64,000 nucleotides of DNA from Treponema sp. CETP13 (GTDB taxonomy: Bacteria > Spirochaetota > Spirochaetia > Treponematales > Treponemataceae). The notes under the pieces were generated by a model, which was not told where the DNA came from, did no database searches, and worked only from the letters and a program-made list of their open reading frames with translations. Shown here piece after piece: positions 35,553 to 44,353 of this stretch (the first letter of the stretch is position 1; each line of letters begins with the position of its first letter). The position numbers and the translations under genes are program-made. The DNA is taken from assembly GCA_001885315.1 (NCBI GenBank), contig MLPZ01000009.1, forward strand, positions 1 through 64,000, read 5' to 3'.

Positions 35553-36218
35553 GTGTCTGTGAAATTAGCAATTATAGGTGGAAGTTTTAATCCTATTCAT
35601 AATGGTCATCTTGCACTTGCAGACACTGTTGTTAAAGAGTTAGGGTATGACAAGGTTCTTTTTGTACCGGCTTTTTATCCACCACATAAGGAACTGGCGA
35701 CAATAGGAGTTACCAATAAAGATAGACTTGAAATGGTTAAACTTGCTATAATGAATAATGATGCCTTTCAAATAGAAACTTGTGAGTTTGATAGGCAAGG
35801 AGTTTCTTATACAATTGATACTATAGATTATTTGTATAAAAAATATGGAACAACAAGTGATAAGTCTGTTAATGATAGTTCAATTTATGGTAAAATTGGA
35901 CTTGTAGTAGGCGATGACTTAGTTAATGGGTTTTCTGCATGGAAAAAAGCAAAACTGTTAGCTAAAAAAACCGATATTATTATTGCGCAACGTATAATGA
36001 AAACCGATGATTTTGGATCTGTTAATCCTTTGACTCAAAGCATTTCTAGTTGTTGTAATTTAAATTCTGAAACATATCCTCATGTAGAGTTAAAAAATGC
36101 TGTTTTGCCGATTTCTTCGGCTGGAATAAGAGCTTCTATTCATGATGATAAAGCTTGGCGATATCTTGTGTCACCAAGTGTGTATAATTATATTAAGGCT
36201 AATAATTTGTATGTTTAA
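35553..36218 (+). CDS. nadD: Nicotinate-nucleotide adenylyltransferase
   Basis: NadD adenylates nicotinate mononucleotide in NAD synthesis. The nucleotidyltransferase motif GGSFNPIHNGHLALA opens the protein, followed by FVPAFYPPHK, the family's YTIDTIDYL, GDDLVNGFSAWKKA and the late ISSAGIRASI. The start is GTG with AGGAGA upstream. At 221 residues it is slightly long owing to an insert near 110-120. The 3' end overlaps yqeK by 8 nt. Confidence 0.92.
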   Translation: MSVKLAIIGGSFNPIHNGHLALADTVVKELGYDKVLFVPAFYPPHKELATIGVTNKDRLEMVKLAIMNNDAFQIETCEFDRQGVSYTIDTIDYLYKKYGTTSDKSVNDSSIYGKIGLVVGDDLVNGFSAWKKAKLLAKKTDIIIAQRIMKTDDFGSVNPLTQSISSCCNLNSETYPHVELKNAVLPISSAGIRASIHDDKAWRYLVSPSVYNYIKANNLYV

Positions 36219-36840
36219 AGAAATGAAACAATTGATTGAGAATGTAAAGCAATATGCAATGGGATATGAAAGTCAAAAACGATATAAGCATTCAGTTCGC
36301 GTTGCTAAAATGGCAAGAAAAATAGCTAAAAAGTATTCTATAGATGCTGATAAAGCATATCTAGCAGGCATTTCTCATGATTTGTGTAAAGAAATGAGTA
36401 GTGAAGCTATAAAGAACTTTGCTAAAGCAGATGGGCTGCCCATCACAGCGATTGAAGAAAAAAAGCCCTCATTATTGCATGGTCGTGCTGCAGCGATTGT
36501 TGTTCAAAAATTTTTTCATATTGAAGATTTTGATATTATTGAAGCAATTCGTTATCATACTTTTGGAAAAGCGAATATGAGTACACTTGCAAAAATTGTT
36601 TACATTTCAGATAAAATAGAACCTAAAAGACCGCAAGTAAATAAAGCTTATTACAAAAAATTGAATGCTATGGATTTAGATGAGATGGCATTGACTATTG
36701 TTCAAGAAAGTATTGTTTATTTGCAGAATAAACATAAAAATGTTTCTGATTCAACTCTAGAATTCTTAGAATCACTTAAAAAAGATACTGGAACTGATAG
36801 CGATAAAGGTAAATTAGATGAGCAAAGACAAATCTCGTAA
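36211..36840 (+). CDS. yqeK: YqeK-type HD-domain Ap4A hydrolase
   Basis: An HD-domain phosphohydrolase of the YqeK family, which cleaves diadenosine tetraphosphate symmetrically. Metal motifs are HSVRVAKMA, SHDLCKE, LLHGRAAA and IRYHTFGK followed by YISDKIEPKRP. The ATG at 36211 (inside the end of nadD) gives the typical N-terminus; the frame is open another 69 nt with no family resemblance. A C-terminal tail of about 15 charged residues overlaps the LCP gene by 23 nt. Confidence 0.88.
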   Translation: MFKEMKQLIENVKQYAMGYESQKRYKHSVRVAKMARKIAKKYSIDADKAYLAGISHDLCKEMSSEAIKNFAKADGLPITAIEEKKPSLLHGRAAAIVVQKFFHIEDFDIIEAIRYHTFGKANMSTLAKIVYISDKIEPKRPQVNKAYYKKLNAMDLDEMALTIVQESIVYLQNKHKNVSDSTLEFLESLKKDTGTDSDKGKLDEQRQIS

Positions 36841-38008
36841 AAATTTTTTATTTTTAATATTTATATTACTCATAATTGCAGGGACTTCGTTACTATTATA
36901 TTTTTCATTACAACAGGATCCAGTTCAAGAAGTGCTTAAAAATGATCAAGTTATAAAGATTCTTTATGTTCTAGAAGATGACGGAGAACCTAAATCTACA
37001 ATGGTATTTGCTTATTATCCACAGTCTAATCGTGGTGCTATTATAGATATACTTGGAAATACGGGTGCGATATATTCAAGTTTAGGACGTACTGCAAGTA
37101 TAAATGACGTATATAGGGAAAAAGGGGTAACAGTTTGTAATCAAGAAATTGAAAAATTAATAAATATGACTATCCCTTTTATTATAGAGATTGATATAGA
37201 TGATTTTTCCATACTCTGTGATCTTTTAGGTGGTTTAAGGGTTTTAATACCGTATCCTGTAGATATAACAGAAGGTGATACAAGATATTTACTTCCATCT
37301 GGTTCTATATTATTGGATGGGGATAAAATGCATGCATATTTGACATATACTTCAGAGGATGATTCTTTATCTGATGTAGAAGATAGAGAACAAAATGCTT
37401 TAATTGCTTTTTTAAGTGCTCTAGGAAGAGAACAGTCAAAAGTTTTTACAAAGGGTTGTTTTTCAGAATATGGCAAATTTATTAAGAGTAATATTGATGA
37501 TAAAAATCTAGAAAAATTGCTAAAAGTTGTTTCTGGAGTAGATGCGGAACGGCTTATTCCACAAAGTATTACAGGATCACTAAAAAAGGTTGGGGATCAG
37601 GAATTGCTTTTCCCTTATTATGATGGACAGTTAATTAAAGACGTTTGTAAACAAACTGTTGCTACATTGCTTTCAACTAGTGATGTAGAACATAATCGTG
37701 TTTATGTTTTAGAAATTCAAAATGGTACCCAAATTCAGGGCCTTGCATACAATACTTCAGTTCTGCTCCAGAGTGTAGGATATGATGTTCTGACAACTAC
37801 GAATGCCGATAGAAACGATTATGAAGAAACCTTCATAATTGACCATATTGGTGATACAAAGGTTGCAAAAAGTTTGGGTGATTTTATACAATGTGATAAA
37901 ATAATCACGGAAGAAGTTAATCAAAATGATGAAGAGCTTGAAGAAGATAAAATGGTTGATTTTACCTTGGTTATTGGTAAGGATTTTGATGGACGGTATG
38001 TTCGTTAA
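36818..38008 (+). CDS. LytR-CpsA-Psr family protein with LytR_C domain
   Basis: A membrane-anchored LCP protein: helix at about residues 9-31, an LCP catalytic-type domain (about 45-205; GRTASINDVYREKG and SDVEDREQNALIAFL hold conserved Arg/Asp), and a C-terminal LytR_C domain (VYVLEIQNGTQIQGLA...). In Gram-positive bacteria LCP enzymes join teichoic acids or polysaccharide to peptidoglycan. A diderm spirochaete has no teichoic acid, so its acceptor and donor are unknown. It lies between yqeK and rsfS, a common position. Confidence 0.85.
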   Translation: MSKDKSRKNFLFLIFILLIIAGTSLLLYFSLQQDPVQEVLKNDQVIKILYVLEDDGEPKSTMVFAYYPQSNRGAIIDILGNTGAIYSSLGRTASINDVYREKGVTVCNQEIEKLINMTIPFIIEIDIDDFSILCDLLGGLRVLIPYPVDITEGDTRYLLPSGSILLDGDKMHAYLTYTSEDDSLSDVEDREQNALIAFLSALGREQSKVFTKGCFSEYGKFIKSNIDDKNLEKLLKVVSGVDAERLIPQSITGSLKKVGDQELLFPYYDGQLIKDVCKQTVATLLSTSDVEHNRVYVLEIQNGTQIQGLAYNTSVLLQSVGYDVLTTTNADRNDYEETFIIDHIGDTKVAKSLGDFIQCDKIITEEVNQNDEELEEDKMVDFTLVIGKDFDGRYVR

Positions 38009-38043
38009 TTAGAAAACGATATTTTCGCTAATAAGGATTTAAA

Positions 38044-38388
38044 ATGAAAACAGAAAAAGATAAAGCACTAGAAATAGCACAGTTACTTGAAGATTATAAG
38101 GGTGGTGATATTGCAGTAATAGATGTTTCTCAATTAAATAGTTGGACAGATTACTTTGTAATTGCAACAGTAACGAGTTCTGCTCATTGGAAAGGTTTGT
38201 ATAAACATATAAAAGACTACACCAAAGAAAATGACATGGAAATAAAAGTTCCTAATCGAAAATTAAACTCTGGAGATGATTGGAATTTAGTCGATTTAGG
38301 GAGTGTTGTTGTTCATTTAATGTCTGAAGAAGCTCGAGCATTCTACGATTTAGAAAAATTGTGGCATGCAGGAGCTCGTCTAGTATAG
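38044..38388 (+). CDS. rsfS: Ribosomal silencing factor RsfS
   Basis: RsfS binds L14 and blocks subunit joining in starvation. The family signature is complete: KGGDIAVIDVSQLNSWTDYFVIATVTSSAHWKGL, then WNLVDLGSVVVHLMSEEARAFYDLEKLW. The length of 114 residues is normal. The gene closes the nadD-yqeK-LCP-rsfS run; AAGGA precedes the ATG. Confidence 0.95.
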   Translation: MKTEKDKALEIAQLLEDYKGGDIAVIDVSQLNSWTDYFVIATVTSSAHWKGLYKHIKDYTKENDMEIKVPNRKLNSGDDWNLVDLGSVVVHLMSEEARAFYDLEKLWHAGARLV

Positions 38389-38405
38389 TTATTAACTTTT
38401 TTTAA

Positions 38406-38636
38406 TTAATCATCAGGATCGACGTCGGAAAAATCAATGTCATCATCAGAGAAATCAATGTCACCATTGTATCCGTCGTCGTCATCGTCTTCAAATTCAT
38501 CATCTAAAAATTCATCGTCTTCAAAATCGTCTAATGTGTCATCGTCTTCATAGTTTAGCTCATCATCATCGTAAGAGTCTTCAAATCCGTTATTCATCAT
38601 AAAAGAATCATTTGAAATATCGTTATAACCCAACAT
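38406..38636 (-). CDS. Extremely acidic small protein
   Basis: A 76-residue protein in which 30 residues are Asp and 7 are Glu, with no Lys, Arg or His at all. Aromatic residues (Phe, Tyr) are spaced regularly among acidic runs, for example DDFEDDEFLDDEFEDDD. It should be disordered unless bound to a cation or a basic partner. The ATG at 38636 is taken because AGAGGT lies about 6 nt upstream; the frame is open 36 nt further. It converges on rsfS with a 17-nt gap. I recognise no family. Confidence 0.7.
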   Translation of the reverse strand: MLGYNDISNDSFMMNNGFEDSYDDDELNYEDDDTLDDFEDDEFLDDEFEDDDDDGYNGDIDFSDDDIDFSDVDPDD

Positions 38637-38726
38637 TATTATACCTCTTCTGTAAAACATCCTCTGTTTCAAACATAGGTTAGTTTGTTTTGTGTGTCAA
38701 CTAGTTTTTAAAGAAAAATTTATAAT

Positions 38727-38759
38727 TTGACAAATTATAAATTTCCGGTGTACTATAAC
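38727..38759 (+). promoter_or_regulatory. Promoter abutting the ispE start
   Basis: A perfect TTGACA (38727-38732) is followed after 18 bp by TACTAT (38751-38756). The overlapping TATAAC (38754-38759) lies 7 nt before the ATG. Either way the transcript starts within a few bases of the start codon. Confidence 0.6.
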
Positions 38760-38766
38760 ATTGGAT

Positions 38767-39648
38767 ATGTTGAAATGTTATACCGTTAAGGCTCCTGCTA
38801 AAATAAATATTTACTTACATGTTATGCCTAAAAGGTCAGACGGATATCATGCAATAGAGAGTATTTTTCAAAAGATTCCGCTCTTTGATGAACTTATTGT
38901 TCAAGAAATTACAGAATTGAATGCCTGTTGTGTCGAATGTGAACAAATGCAACTGCCAAAGAAAAATACTTTGACATCTATTTATGATGAATTTGTTAAG
39001 GTTACAGGTTTGCAGAATGGCGTTAAGGTGAAGTTAAACAAAAGAATACCTAGTGGAGCCGGATTAGGAGGAGGGTCTTCGGATGCGGCTTCTTTATTGT
39101 ATGCTTTAAATGACATGTTTAATGCTAATTTGGATAAAAAAACTATGCATGCAATTGCTACGAAAGTAGGGAGTGATGTTCCTTTCTTTCTTGGTTCTGA
39201 TTGTGCTTTAGTTACGGGACGTGGAGAACTTATTGAAGAAATTCCAGCACGAAGAGATTTATTTTTTGTACTTGTTACTCCTGAGGTTCATTCATCAACA
39301 AAAGAAGCATATGATAATGTCGATGAATGGTTGTCTCGTAAAAAGGAAAAGAATGTTATTCGTTTAGAAGATGTAAAAGATATGTATTTTGATGATGTTC
39401 AAAAATGGACTTTTTTTAATACTTTTACAATGCCTCAACGAGAACATTTTCCTGAAATTGAACGTGTTTTGGCTGCTGTGAAAACGACAAAGACTTCTTT
39501 TTTTGACATGTCTGGGTCAGGATCAAGTGTTTTTGGTGTGTATCTTTCTGAAAAAGATGCACAGGATGCTTATGGTTTCCTTTCTCAAAAATGGAAACAT
39601 TGTTGGATGTTAGCTTCTCGATCTGCTTGTTCTACTAGTATCCGGTAG
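38767..39648 (+). CDS. ispE: 4-diphosphocytidyl-2-C-methyl-D-erythritol kinase
   Basis: A GHMP kinase of the MEP isoprenoid pathway. The N-terminus [29 protein letters not shown] and the ATP loop [18 protein letters not shown] are diagnostic; the third motif is [13 protein letters not shown]. The ATG at 38767 is preferred over a TTG 6 nt upstream because the promoter predicts that the TTG is not transcribed. The length of 293 residues is normal. Its CTP-derived substrate links it loosely to pyrG. It provides precursors for the prenyl transferase at 26.9 kb. Confidence 0.94.
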   Translation: MLKCYTVKAPAKINIYLHVMPKRSDGYHAIESIFQKIPLFDELIVQEITELNACCVECEQMQLPKKNTLTSIYDEFVKVTGLQNGVKVKLNKRIPSGAGLGGGSSDAASLLYALNDMFNANLDKKTMHAIATKVGSDVPFFLGSDCALVTGRGELIEEIPARRDLFFVLVTPEVHSSTKEAYDNVDEWLSRKKEKNVIRLEDVKDMYFDDVQKWTFFNTFTMPQREHFPEIERVLAAVKTTKTSFFDMSGSGSSVFGVYLSEKDAQDAYGFLSQKWKHCWMLASRSACSTSIR

Positions 39649-39737
39649 AAATAAATTGTGCATCTCAACAGGTGATAGCTTTTTATACTATCATTTGTTT
39701 TGCAAGATATATTTTGCTCGAAGTATGGAGGAGTACT

Positions 39738-40016
39738 ATGCAAATTACAGAAATTAGGGTTCGGAAAGTAGAAACTGATAGTAAACTTAAGGCTTACGTA
39801 ACAGTAACTTTTGATGATTGTTTTGTTGTTCATAATGTAAAAGTTATTGAGGGAAAAACAGGGTTGTTTATAGCAATGCCAAGTCGAAAAACGAGTAATG
39901 GTGAATATAAAGATGTTGCTCACCCCATTAATCCCGAATTTCGAACACTATTGCAAACCAAAATATTAGAAGAATATGAATCTGATCAAGAAGAAAAAGT
40001 TCCATTATCTTCTTAA
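39738..40016 (+). CDS. spoVG: Septation protein SpoVG
   Basis: A small site-specific DNA/RNA-binding regulator known from Firmicutes and Borrelia. The pattern [51 protein letters not shown], then [13 protein letters not shown], is unmistakable. The ATG at 39738 follows GGAGG by 7 nt. It has 92 residues. The gene stands between ispE and tRNA-Gln; spoVG next to ispE is also common in Firmicutes. Confidence 0.96.
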   Translation: MQITEIRVRKVETDSKLKAYVTVTFDDCFVVHNVKVIEGKTGLFIAMPSRKTSNGEYKDVAHPINPEFRTLLQTKILEEYESDQEEKVPLSS

Positions 40017-40076
40017 AAATATCGAAAAAGGGCTTGAACAAAAATAAAAAAAATAATAATATACTCTCATATGTTT

Positions 40077-40149
40077 TGGACCGTCGGCAAGTGGTAAGCC
40101 ACCGCCTTTTGGTGGCGGTATTTCGCAGGTTCGAGTCCTGCCGGTCCAA
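40077..40149 (+). tRNA. tRNA-Gln (UUG)
   Basis: A cloverleaf can be drawn: acceptor TGGACCG/CGGTCCA, D stem GGC/GCC, anticodon stem CCGCC/GGCGG around TTTTGGT with anticodon TTG (40109-40111), and T stem GCAGG/CCTGC around TTCGAGT. The CCA end is not encoded. The variable loop is one base longer than usual in tRNA-Gln. The identity rests on the anticodon. Confidence 0.92.
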
Positions 40150-40155
40150 TTATAC

Positions 40156-40249
40156 GGAAAACTCTGGCGTGATGAACGATGGGGTTATTATATTACAGAT
40201 AGACCCGTCTATATAGTTAATCGTTTCTATGTGTTCAAGAGAGTTTTCC
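40156..40249 (+). promoter_or_regulatory. Nested hairpin between tRNA-Gln and rplY
   Basis: Three concentric perfect stems can be drawn: 10 bp (GGAAAACTCT 40156-40165 with 40240-40249), 6 bp (AACGAT 40175-40180 with 40220-40225) and 6 bp (ATAGAC 40199-40204 with 40207-40212, CC loop). They form one long interrupted hairpin ending about 65 nt before rplY. No protein-coding frame explains it. It may be an rplY leader element, a small RNA or a processing signal for the tRNA 3' end. Confidence 0.5.
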
Positions 40250-40313
40250 AAAAGTATAATCTTTTTAGCAAATAAATTTGTCTAATGAGAATAGATTTAA
40301 GGAGTTCAACACA

Positions 40314-40967
40314 ATGGAACGTATGACAATTAATGTAGATACCCGTAAAGAAACAGGAAAAGGGTATTCAAAAAAGCTTCGTGCAACAGGAAAAATACCT
40401 GCAGTTATGTATGACTGGAAAGGTGAAGCAACCTCATTAGAACTACAATACAAAGATTTTTATAAAGTATGGCGAAATGCCACAAAAACAACACTTATTA
40501 AACTTGTTGTTGATGGTAAAAAAACTGTTTTAGCTTCTATTAAAGATACTGAATATGATATTCTTAAAAATGCAGTTCTACATGCAGATTTTCATGTAAT
40601 TAATGAAAAAACAAAACTTAGAACTCCTATAAAAGTAACAACTACTGGGAATGCTAAGGGTGTTCGAGATGGTGGTGTATATGTTAAAGGTATTGAGACA
40701 GTTACCATTGAATGTCTACCAAAAGATTTACCAGAGCGAATTGTTGCAGATATCACAGAACTTGGATTAAAAGATCACTTGTACGTTAAAGATCTTAATT
40801 TTGGAAAAGGTGTAAAAGTTATTGATGATCCAGAAGAAATTATTGGATCTGTAAAACATCTTAAAGAACAAGCTGTAGAGGAAGAATCTGCTGTAGCCAC
40901 AGAAGATGCTGCAGCTCCTGTAGCTTCTGAAACAACTACAGATGATGCTGTAGCTACAGAAGCTTAA
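40314..40967 (+). CDS. rplY: 50S ribosomal protein L25 (general stress protein Ctc form)
   Basis: L25 binds 5S rRNA. The long Ctc form (217 residues) has the L25 N-domain (TRKETGKGYSKKLRATGKIPAVMYDWKG), the C-domain typical of TL5/Ctc (VKGIETVTIECLPKDLPERIVADITELGLKDHLYVKDL) and an acidic Ala/Glu/Thr-rich tail of about 30 residues. The ATG at 40314 follows AAGGAG; the frame is open 36 nt upstream but without resemblance. tilS follows after 10 nt. Confidence 0.95.
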   Translation: MERMTINVDTRKETGKGYSKKLRATGKIPAVMYDWKGEATSLELQYKDFYKVWRNATKTTLIKLVVDGKKTVLASIKDTEYDILKNAVLHADFHVINEKTKLRTPIKVTTTGNAKGVRDGGVYVKGIETVTIECLPKDLPERIVADITELGLKDHLYVKDLNFGKGVKVIDDPEEIIGSVKHLKEQAVEEESAVATEDAAAPVASETTTDDAVATEA

Positions 40968-40977
40968 TAAGTCTTTC

Positions 40978-42396
40978 GTGTTATTATCAAATGATGAAAA
41001 AACTCCCGAAAGGGGGGTTTTTTCGTTTACATTCGAAAAAAAACTTGAACAAATCTTATCAATCATAAATATTGAATCTTTAGGCCATGTAATCCTTGCT
41101 GTTTCAGGCGGGGTTGATTCAATGGTTATGGCAACTGCTATAACTAGAGTTATTACTCTTAAACTGCAAAAATCTACCGATAAAAGCCAAAATACAGAAA
41201 TTATAAAAAAACGAGCTGCAGATGTTTTAACTGTTGTAACAGTAAATCATAATTTACGAGAAGAAAAGGTCACAGCTGCCGATTCGCAATTGGTATACAA
41301 TTATTGTACAAAAAAGTTGAATGTTCCCTGTATAATTAAAACTGTTCCTCGTGGATATATTAGAGAGTTATCAGAAGTCAGAGGTCGTGGTGAAGAGGAA
41401 GCTGCACGATACGAGAGATATCATCTTCTTAGTGAAGCTGCGAGCTCGTTTGCCCCCGAAGAACCTGTTTTTATATGTACTGCTCATCATCGCAATGATT
41501 ATCTAGAAACTGTTGTAATGAGATTTCTGCAAGGGAGTTCTGCTCCTGGGCCTCAATTATTTAGAAAAGAGAAAAATCTTATATATGTAAAACCATTTTT
41601 AGACTTTTCCCGCGAGGAAATTGAACAGTATGCATCAGAAAATGCTGTTCCTTATAGAGAAGATTCTTCTAATTCTAATGTAGCTTATTTTCGTAATAGA
41701 TTACGACATAAAGTTTTGCCTTTTTTAGATTCTATTTATCCAGGGTGGGATCGCGCTGTTATTCGTGGTGATGCCAAACGAAAGGAAATACTTGATGTTG
41801 TCAAAAAACAGGCAGAGTGTTTGTCTTGGAAAATAAGCAAAGATGCTATTTTAGCAGAATTTTCAAAATTTAAAACTGCAATGCCTGCTGTTCAAATCCA
41901 GATGCTTTATAATGGATTGGATGTACTTGGAGCTGGTAAAAGAATTTCTTATAATCAGCTGCACTTGGCAATTGAAAATGCAAATAAGTTTGATAAAAAT
42001 CAAATAACCGGTTTAGAAAAAAAAATATTTGCCTTTGCTAATGGGATAGAAATTGGATTTTCAAAAGGGAATATATATATTAAGAATTTAGAAGAGATAG
42101 TTACAGAGAGCGGTTTTTTTATTATAATTAAAAGGTGTGGCTCTTTTTTTGTGAATGGAGGAATAATTGACGTACAAATGGTACAGAATAAAGATATTCA
42201 TGCCGAAATACAAAAAGAGAAAAGTAGGGATAAAATGAATGAATGGAGTTCTATCTGTACTATTCCTTTCAGTATAAAAGGAATAACATTAAAAAATACA
42301 ACAACAAAGATAACGGTTGAAAACCTTGTACTCAATAACATTCAAGAAAAAAACAAGGTGTTTGTTCGTTTTATAAGGACAGTTATTGATGAGTGA
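40978..42396 (+). CDS. tilS: tRNA(Ile)-lysidine synthase
   Basis: TilS converts C34 of tRNA-Ile(CAU) to lysidine. The PP-loop AVSGGVDSM near residues 42-50, the HNLREEK and AHHRNDYLETVVMRFLQG motifs and the REDSSNSNVAYFRNRLRHKVLP motif are all family marks. A C-terminal TilS domain follows (472 residues). No ATG, GTG or TTG lies between the GTG at 40978 and the PP-loop, so the start must be at or before it. A terminator-like hairpin then lies within codons 7-16. The ribosome binding site is poor. The stop overlaps ftsH by 8 nt, the usual tilS-ftsH order. Confidence 0.92.
   Translation: MLLSNDEKTPERGVFSFTFEKKLEQILSIINIESLGHVILAVSGGVDSMVMATAITRVITLKLQKSTDKSQNTEIIKKRAADVLTVVTVNHNLREEKVTAADSQLVYNYCTKKLNVPCIIKTVPRGYIRELSEVRGRGEEEAARYERYHLLSEAASSFAPEEPVFICTAHHRNDYLETVVMRFLQGSSAPGPQLFRKEKNLIYVKPFLDFSREEIEQYASENAVPYREDSSNSNVAYFRNRLRHKVLPFLDSIYPGWDRAVIRGDAKRKEILDVVKKQAECLSWKISKDAILAEFSKFKTAMPAVQIQMLYNGLDVLGAGKRISYNQLHLAIENANKFDKNQITGLEKKIFAFANGIEIGFSKGNIYIKNLEEIVTESGFFIIIKRCGSFFVNGGIIDVQMVQNKDIHAEIQKEKSRDKMNEWSSICTIPFSIKGITLKNTTTKITVENLVLNNIQEKNKVFVRFIRTVIDE
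40997..41023 (+). terminator. Intrinsic terminator-like hairpin inside the tilS 5' coding region
   Basis: AAAAAACTCCC pairs with GGGGGGTTTTTT around a GAAA tetraloop (allowing one G-T or bulge), ending in six T. By shape it is a good terminator for rplY, yet it lies within the first codons of tilS. Ribosomes starting tilS would melt it, so it may act as an attenuator. Confidence 0.65.
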
Positions 42397-44305
42397 TAAT
42401 AATCAATTTTCGAAGCAACCTCAAAAAAAAAGTTTTTCCCAAAAGAATGGGCGTTTTGGAATGATTTTTTTTCTACTAGCAGCAGTAGTTTTTATTGGAT
42501 ATACCTTTTGGGGTCAAAGAACAATTATTCCTAAAATTACATATACTGATTTTCTTTCTTATGTTGAAGAAGGAAGAATAAGTGAGGTTCGCATTATCGA
42601 TAATGTGAAAATACAAGGATCTTTAAAATCAGTAACAGGACAAAATACTTTGTTCGAAACAAATATTCCATATTCTGATAATACTCTCATGGCTTTCTTA
42701 GAAAAAAATAATGTTATTGTAAGTGGTATTGAATCTTCTCCCAGTTTTTTTGTAATTTTAACAAATTTTTTACCCTGGATTATTTTACTTCTTTTTTTCT
42801 TAATGATAATTCGGCAAAACAGTGCTCAAAGTAATAAGGGGCTTCAGTTTGGGAAAAGTAAAGCTCATGTTTTTGATAATAAAAAAAATAAAAAAATAAA
42901 ATTTTCAGATGTTGCTGGACAGATAGAAGCAAAGCAAGAACTTGAAGAAGTTGTTGATTTTTTAAAAAATCCACAAAAATATGAAAAGATGGGGGCAAAA
43001 ATACCTACTGGGGTATTATTAGTAGGGGCTCCTGGTACAGGGAAAACGTTACTTGCAAGAGCTGTTGCTGGTGAAGCTGATGTTTCTTTTTTGCACATTT
43101 CTGGATCTGATTTTGTAGAAATGTTTGTCGGGGTTGGTGCGAGCCGAGTACGAAGTTTGTTTGAACAAGGGCGTAAGATGGCTCCTGCAATTATTTTTAT
43201 TGATGAAATAGATGCTGTAGGAAGAGCTCGTGGTGCAGGTTTTGGCGGTGGACATGATGAACGTGAACAAACTCTTAATCAGATGCTTGTAGAAATGGAT
43301 GGATTTGAAACAAAAGATGGTGTAATTGTCTTAGCTGCAACAAATCGTCCTGATGTCCTTGACCCAGCTCTTTTGCGTCCTGGTAGATTTGACCGTCAAG
43401 TAATTATTTCTTTACCAGACATAAAAGAACGAGAAGAAATATTAAAAGTCCATGCAACAAAAGTAAAATTAGCTAATGCTGTCAGTTTAAATAAATTTGC
43501 ACGTGCTACTCCTGGAATGAGTGGTGCTGATTTAGCCAATATGATAAATGAGGCAGCTTTAGCTGCAGCTCGTAAATCAATTGATTTTATTACAGATGCA
43601 GAAATGGAAGAAGCACGAGATAAAATTTTAATGGGAGTTGCCCGAGAAAGCGTAATAATGCCGGAAAAAGAGAAGCAAATGACGGCATGTCATGAAAGTG
43701 GTCATGCTCTGCAATATTATTATCTTGAAAATGCAAGTCCTTTGCACAAAGTAACTATTATACCCCGAGGTCGTGCACTGGGGTTAACGATAGGGCTTCC
43801 TAAAGAGGATTCTTATTCGCATACAAAAAAATGGCTAAAAGATCAATTGGTTATCTTGTTTGGCGGATATGCAGCAGAAAAATTGGTGTATGATGATACA
43901 ACTACAGGTGCTCAAAATGATATTGCTCGGGCAACTGATATAGCACATAAAATGGTTACTGAATGGGGTATGAGTGATAAGGTTGGTGCTATGGCTTTTG
44001 GTCAGGACGATGAACCTATTTTTATGGGAAAAGAAATAGAGCGAAAAAAAGGTTACTCAGAATATATGGCGCGGCAAATTGATGAATCTGTTAAAGAAAT
44101 TTTAGATGAAGCAAAAAATCGTGCATATAAAAATTTAGAAGATCATAGAGACCAATTATCCAAATTGAGTAATCTTTTATTTGAAAAAGAAACTCTTGAA
44201 GACACTGAAATTAGAAAACTACTTGGATTTTCGACACGTATTACTTCAGATGATTCCATAGTTAGTGAAAATGGAACTGGTGTAGTGAGTCCAGAGCTTT
44301 CTTAA
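42389..44305 (+). CDS. ftsH: ATP-dependent zinc metalloprotease FtsH
   Basis: A membrane-bound AAA+ protease for membrane and regulatory proteins. Two membrane helices (about 23-42 and 123-142) flank a small periplasmic domain. The AAA module has [28 protein letters not shown] and the second region of homology [21 protein letters not shown]. The protease domain has HESGH (His435). An ATG at 42389 with AAGGA upstream is preferred over the TTG directly before it. It overlaps tilS by 8 nt. The length of 638 is normal. Confidence 0.97.
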   Translation: MSDNNQFSKQPQKKSFSQKNGRFGMIFFLLAAVVFIGYTFWGQRTIIPKITYTDFLSYVEEGRISEVRIIDNVKIQGSLKSVTGQNTLFETNIPYSDNTLMAFLEKNNVIVSGIESSPSFFVILTNFLPWIILLLFFLMIIRQNSAQSNKGLQFGKSKAHVFDNKKNKKIKFSDVAGQIEAKQELEEVVDFLKNPQKYEKMGAKIPTGVLLVGAPGTGKTLLARAVAGEADVSFLHISGSDFVEMFVGVGASRVRSLFEQGRKMAPAIIFIDEIDAVGRARGAGFGGGHDEREQTLNQMLVEMDGFETKDGVIVLAATNRPDVLDPALLRPGRFDRQVIISLPDIKEREEILKVHATKVKLANAVSLNKFARATPGMSGADLANMINEAALAAARKSIDFITDAEMEEARDKILMGVARESVIMPEKEKQMTACHESGHALQYYYLENASPLHKVTIIPRGRALGLTIGLPKEDSYSHTKKWLKDQLVILFGGYAAEKLVYDDTTTGAQNDIARATDIAHKMVTEWGMSDKVGAMAFGQDDEPIFMGKEIERKKGYSEYMARQIDESVKEILDEAKNRAYKNLEDHRDQLSKLSNLLFEKETLEDTEIRKLLGFSTRITSDDSIVSENGTGVVSPELS

Positions 44306-44353
44306 AATATTAATTTTTAACAGCAGATAGTAACTTATGTTCTAGGAGAATAT

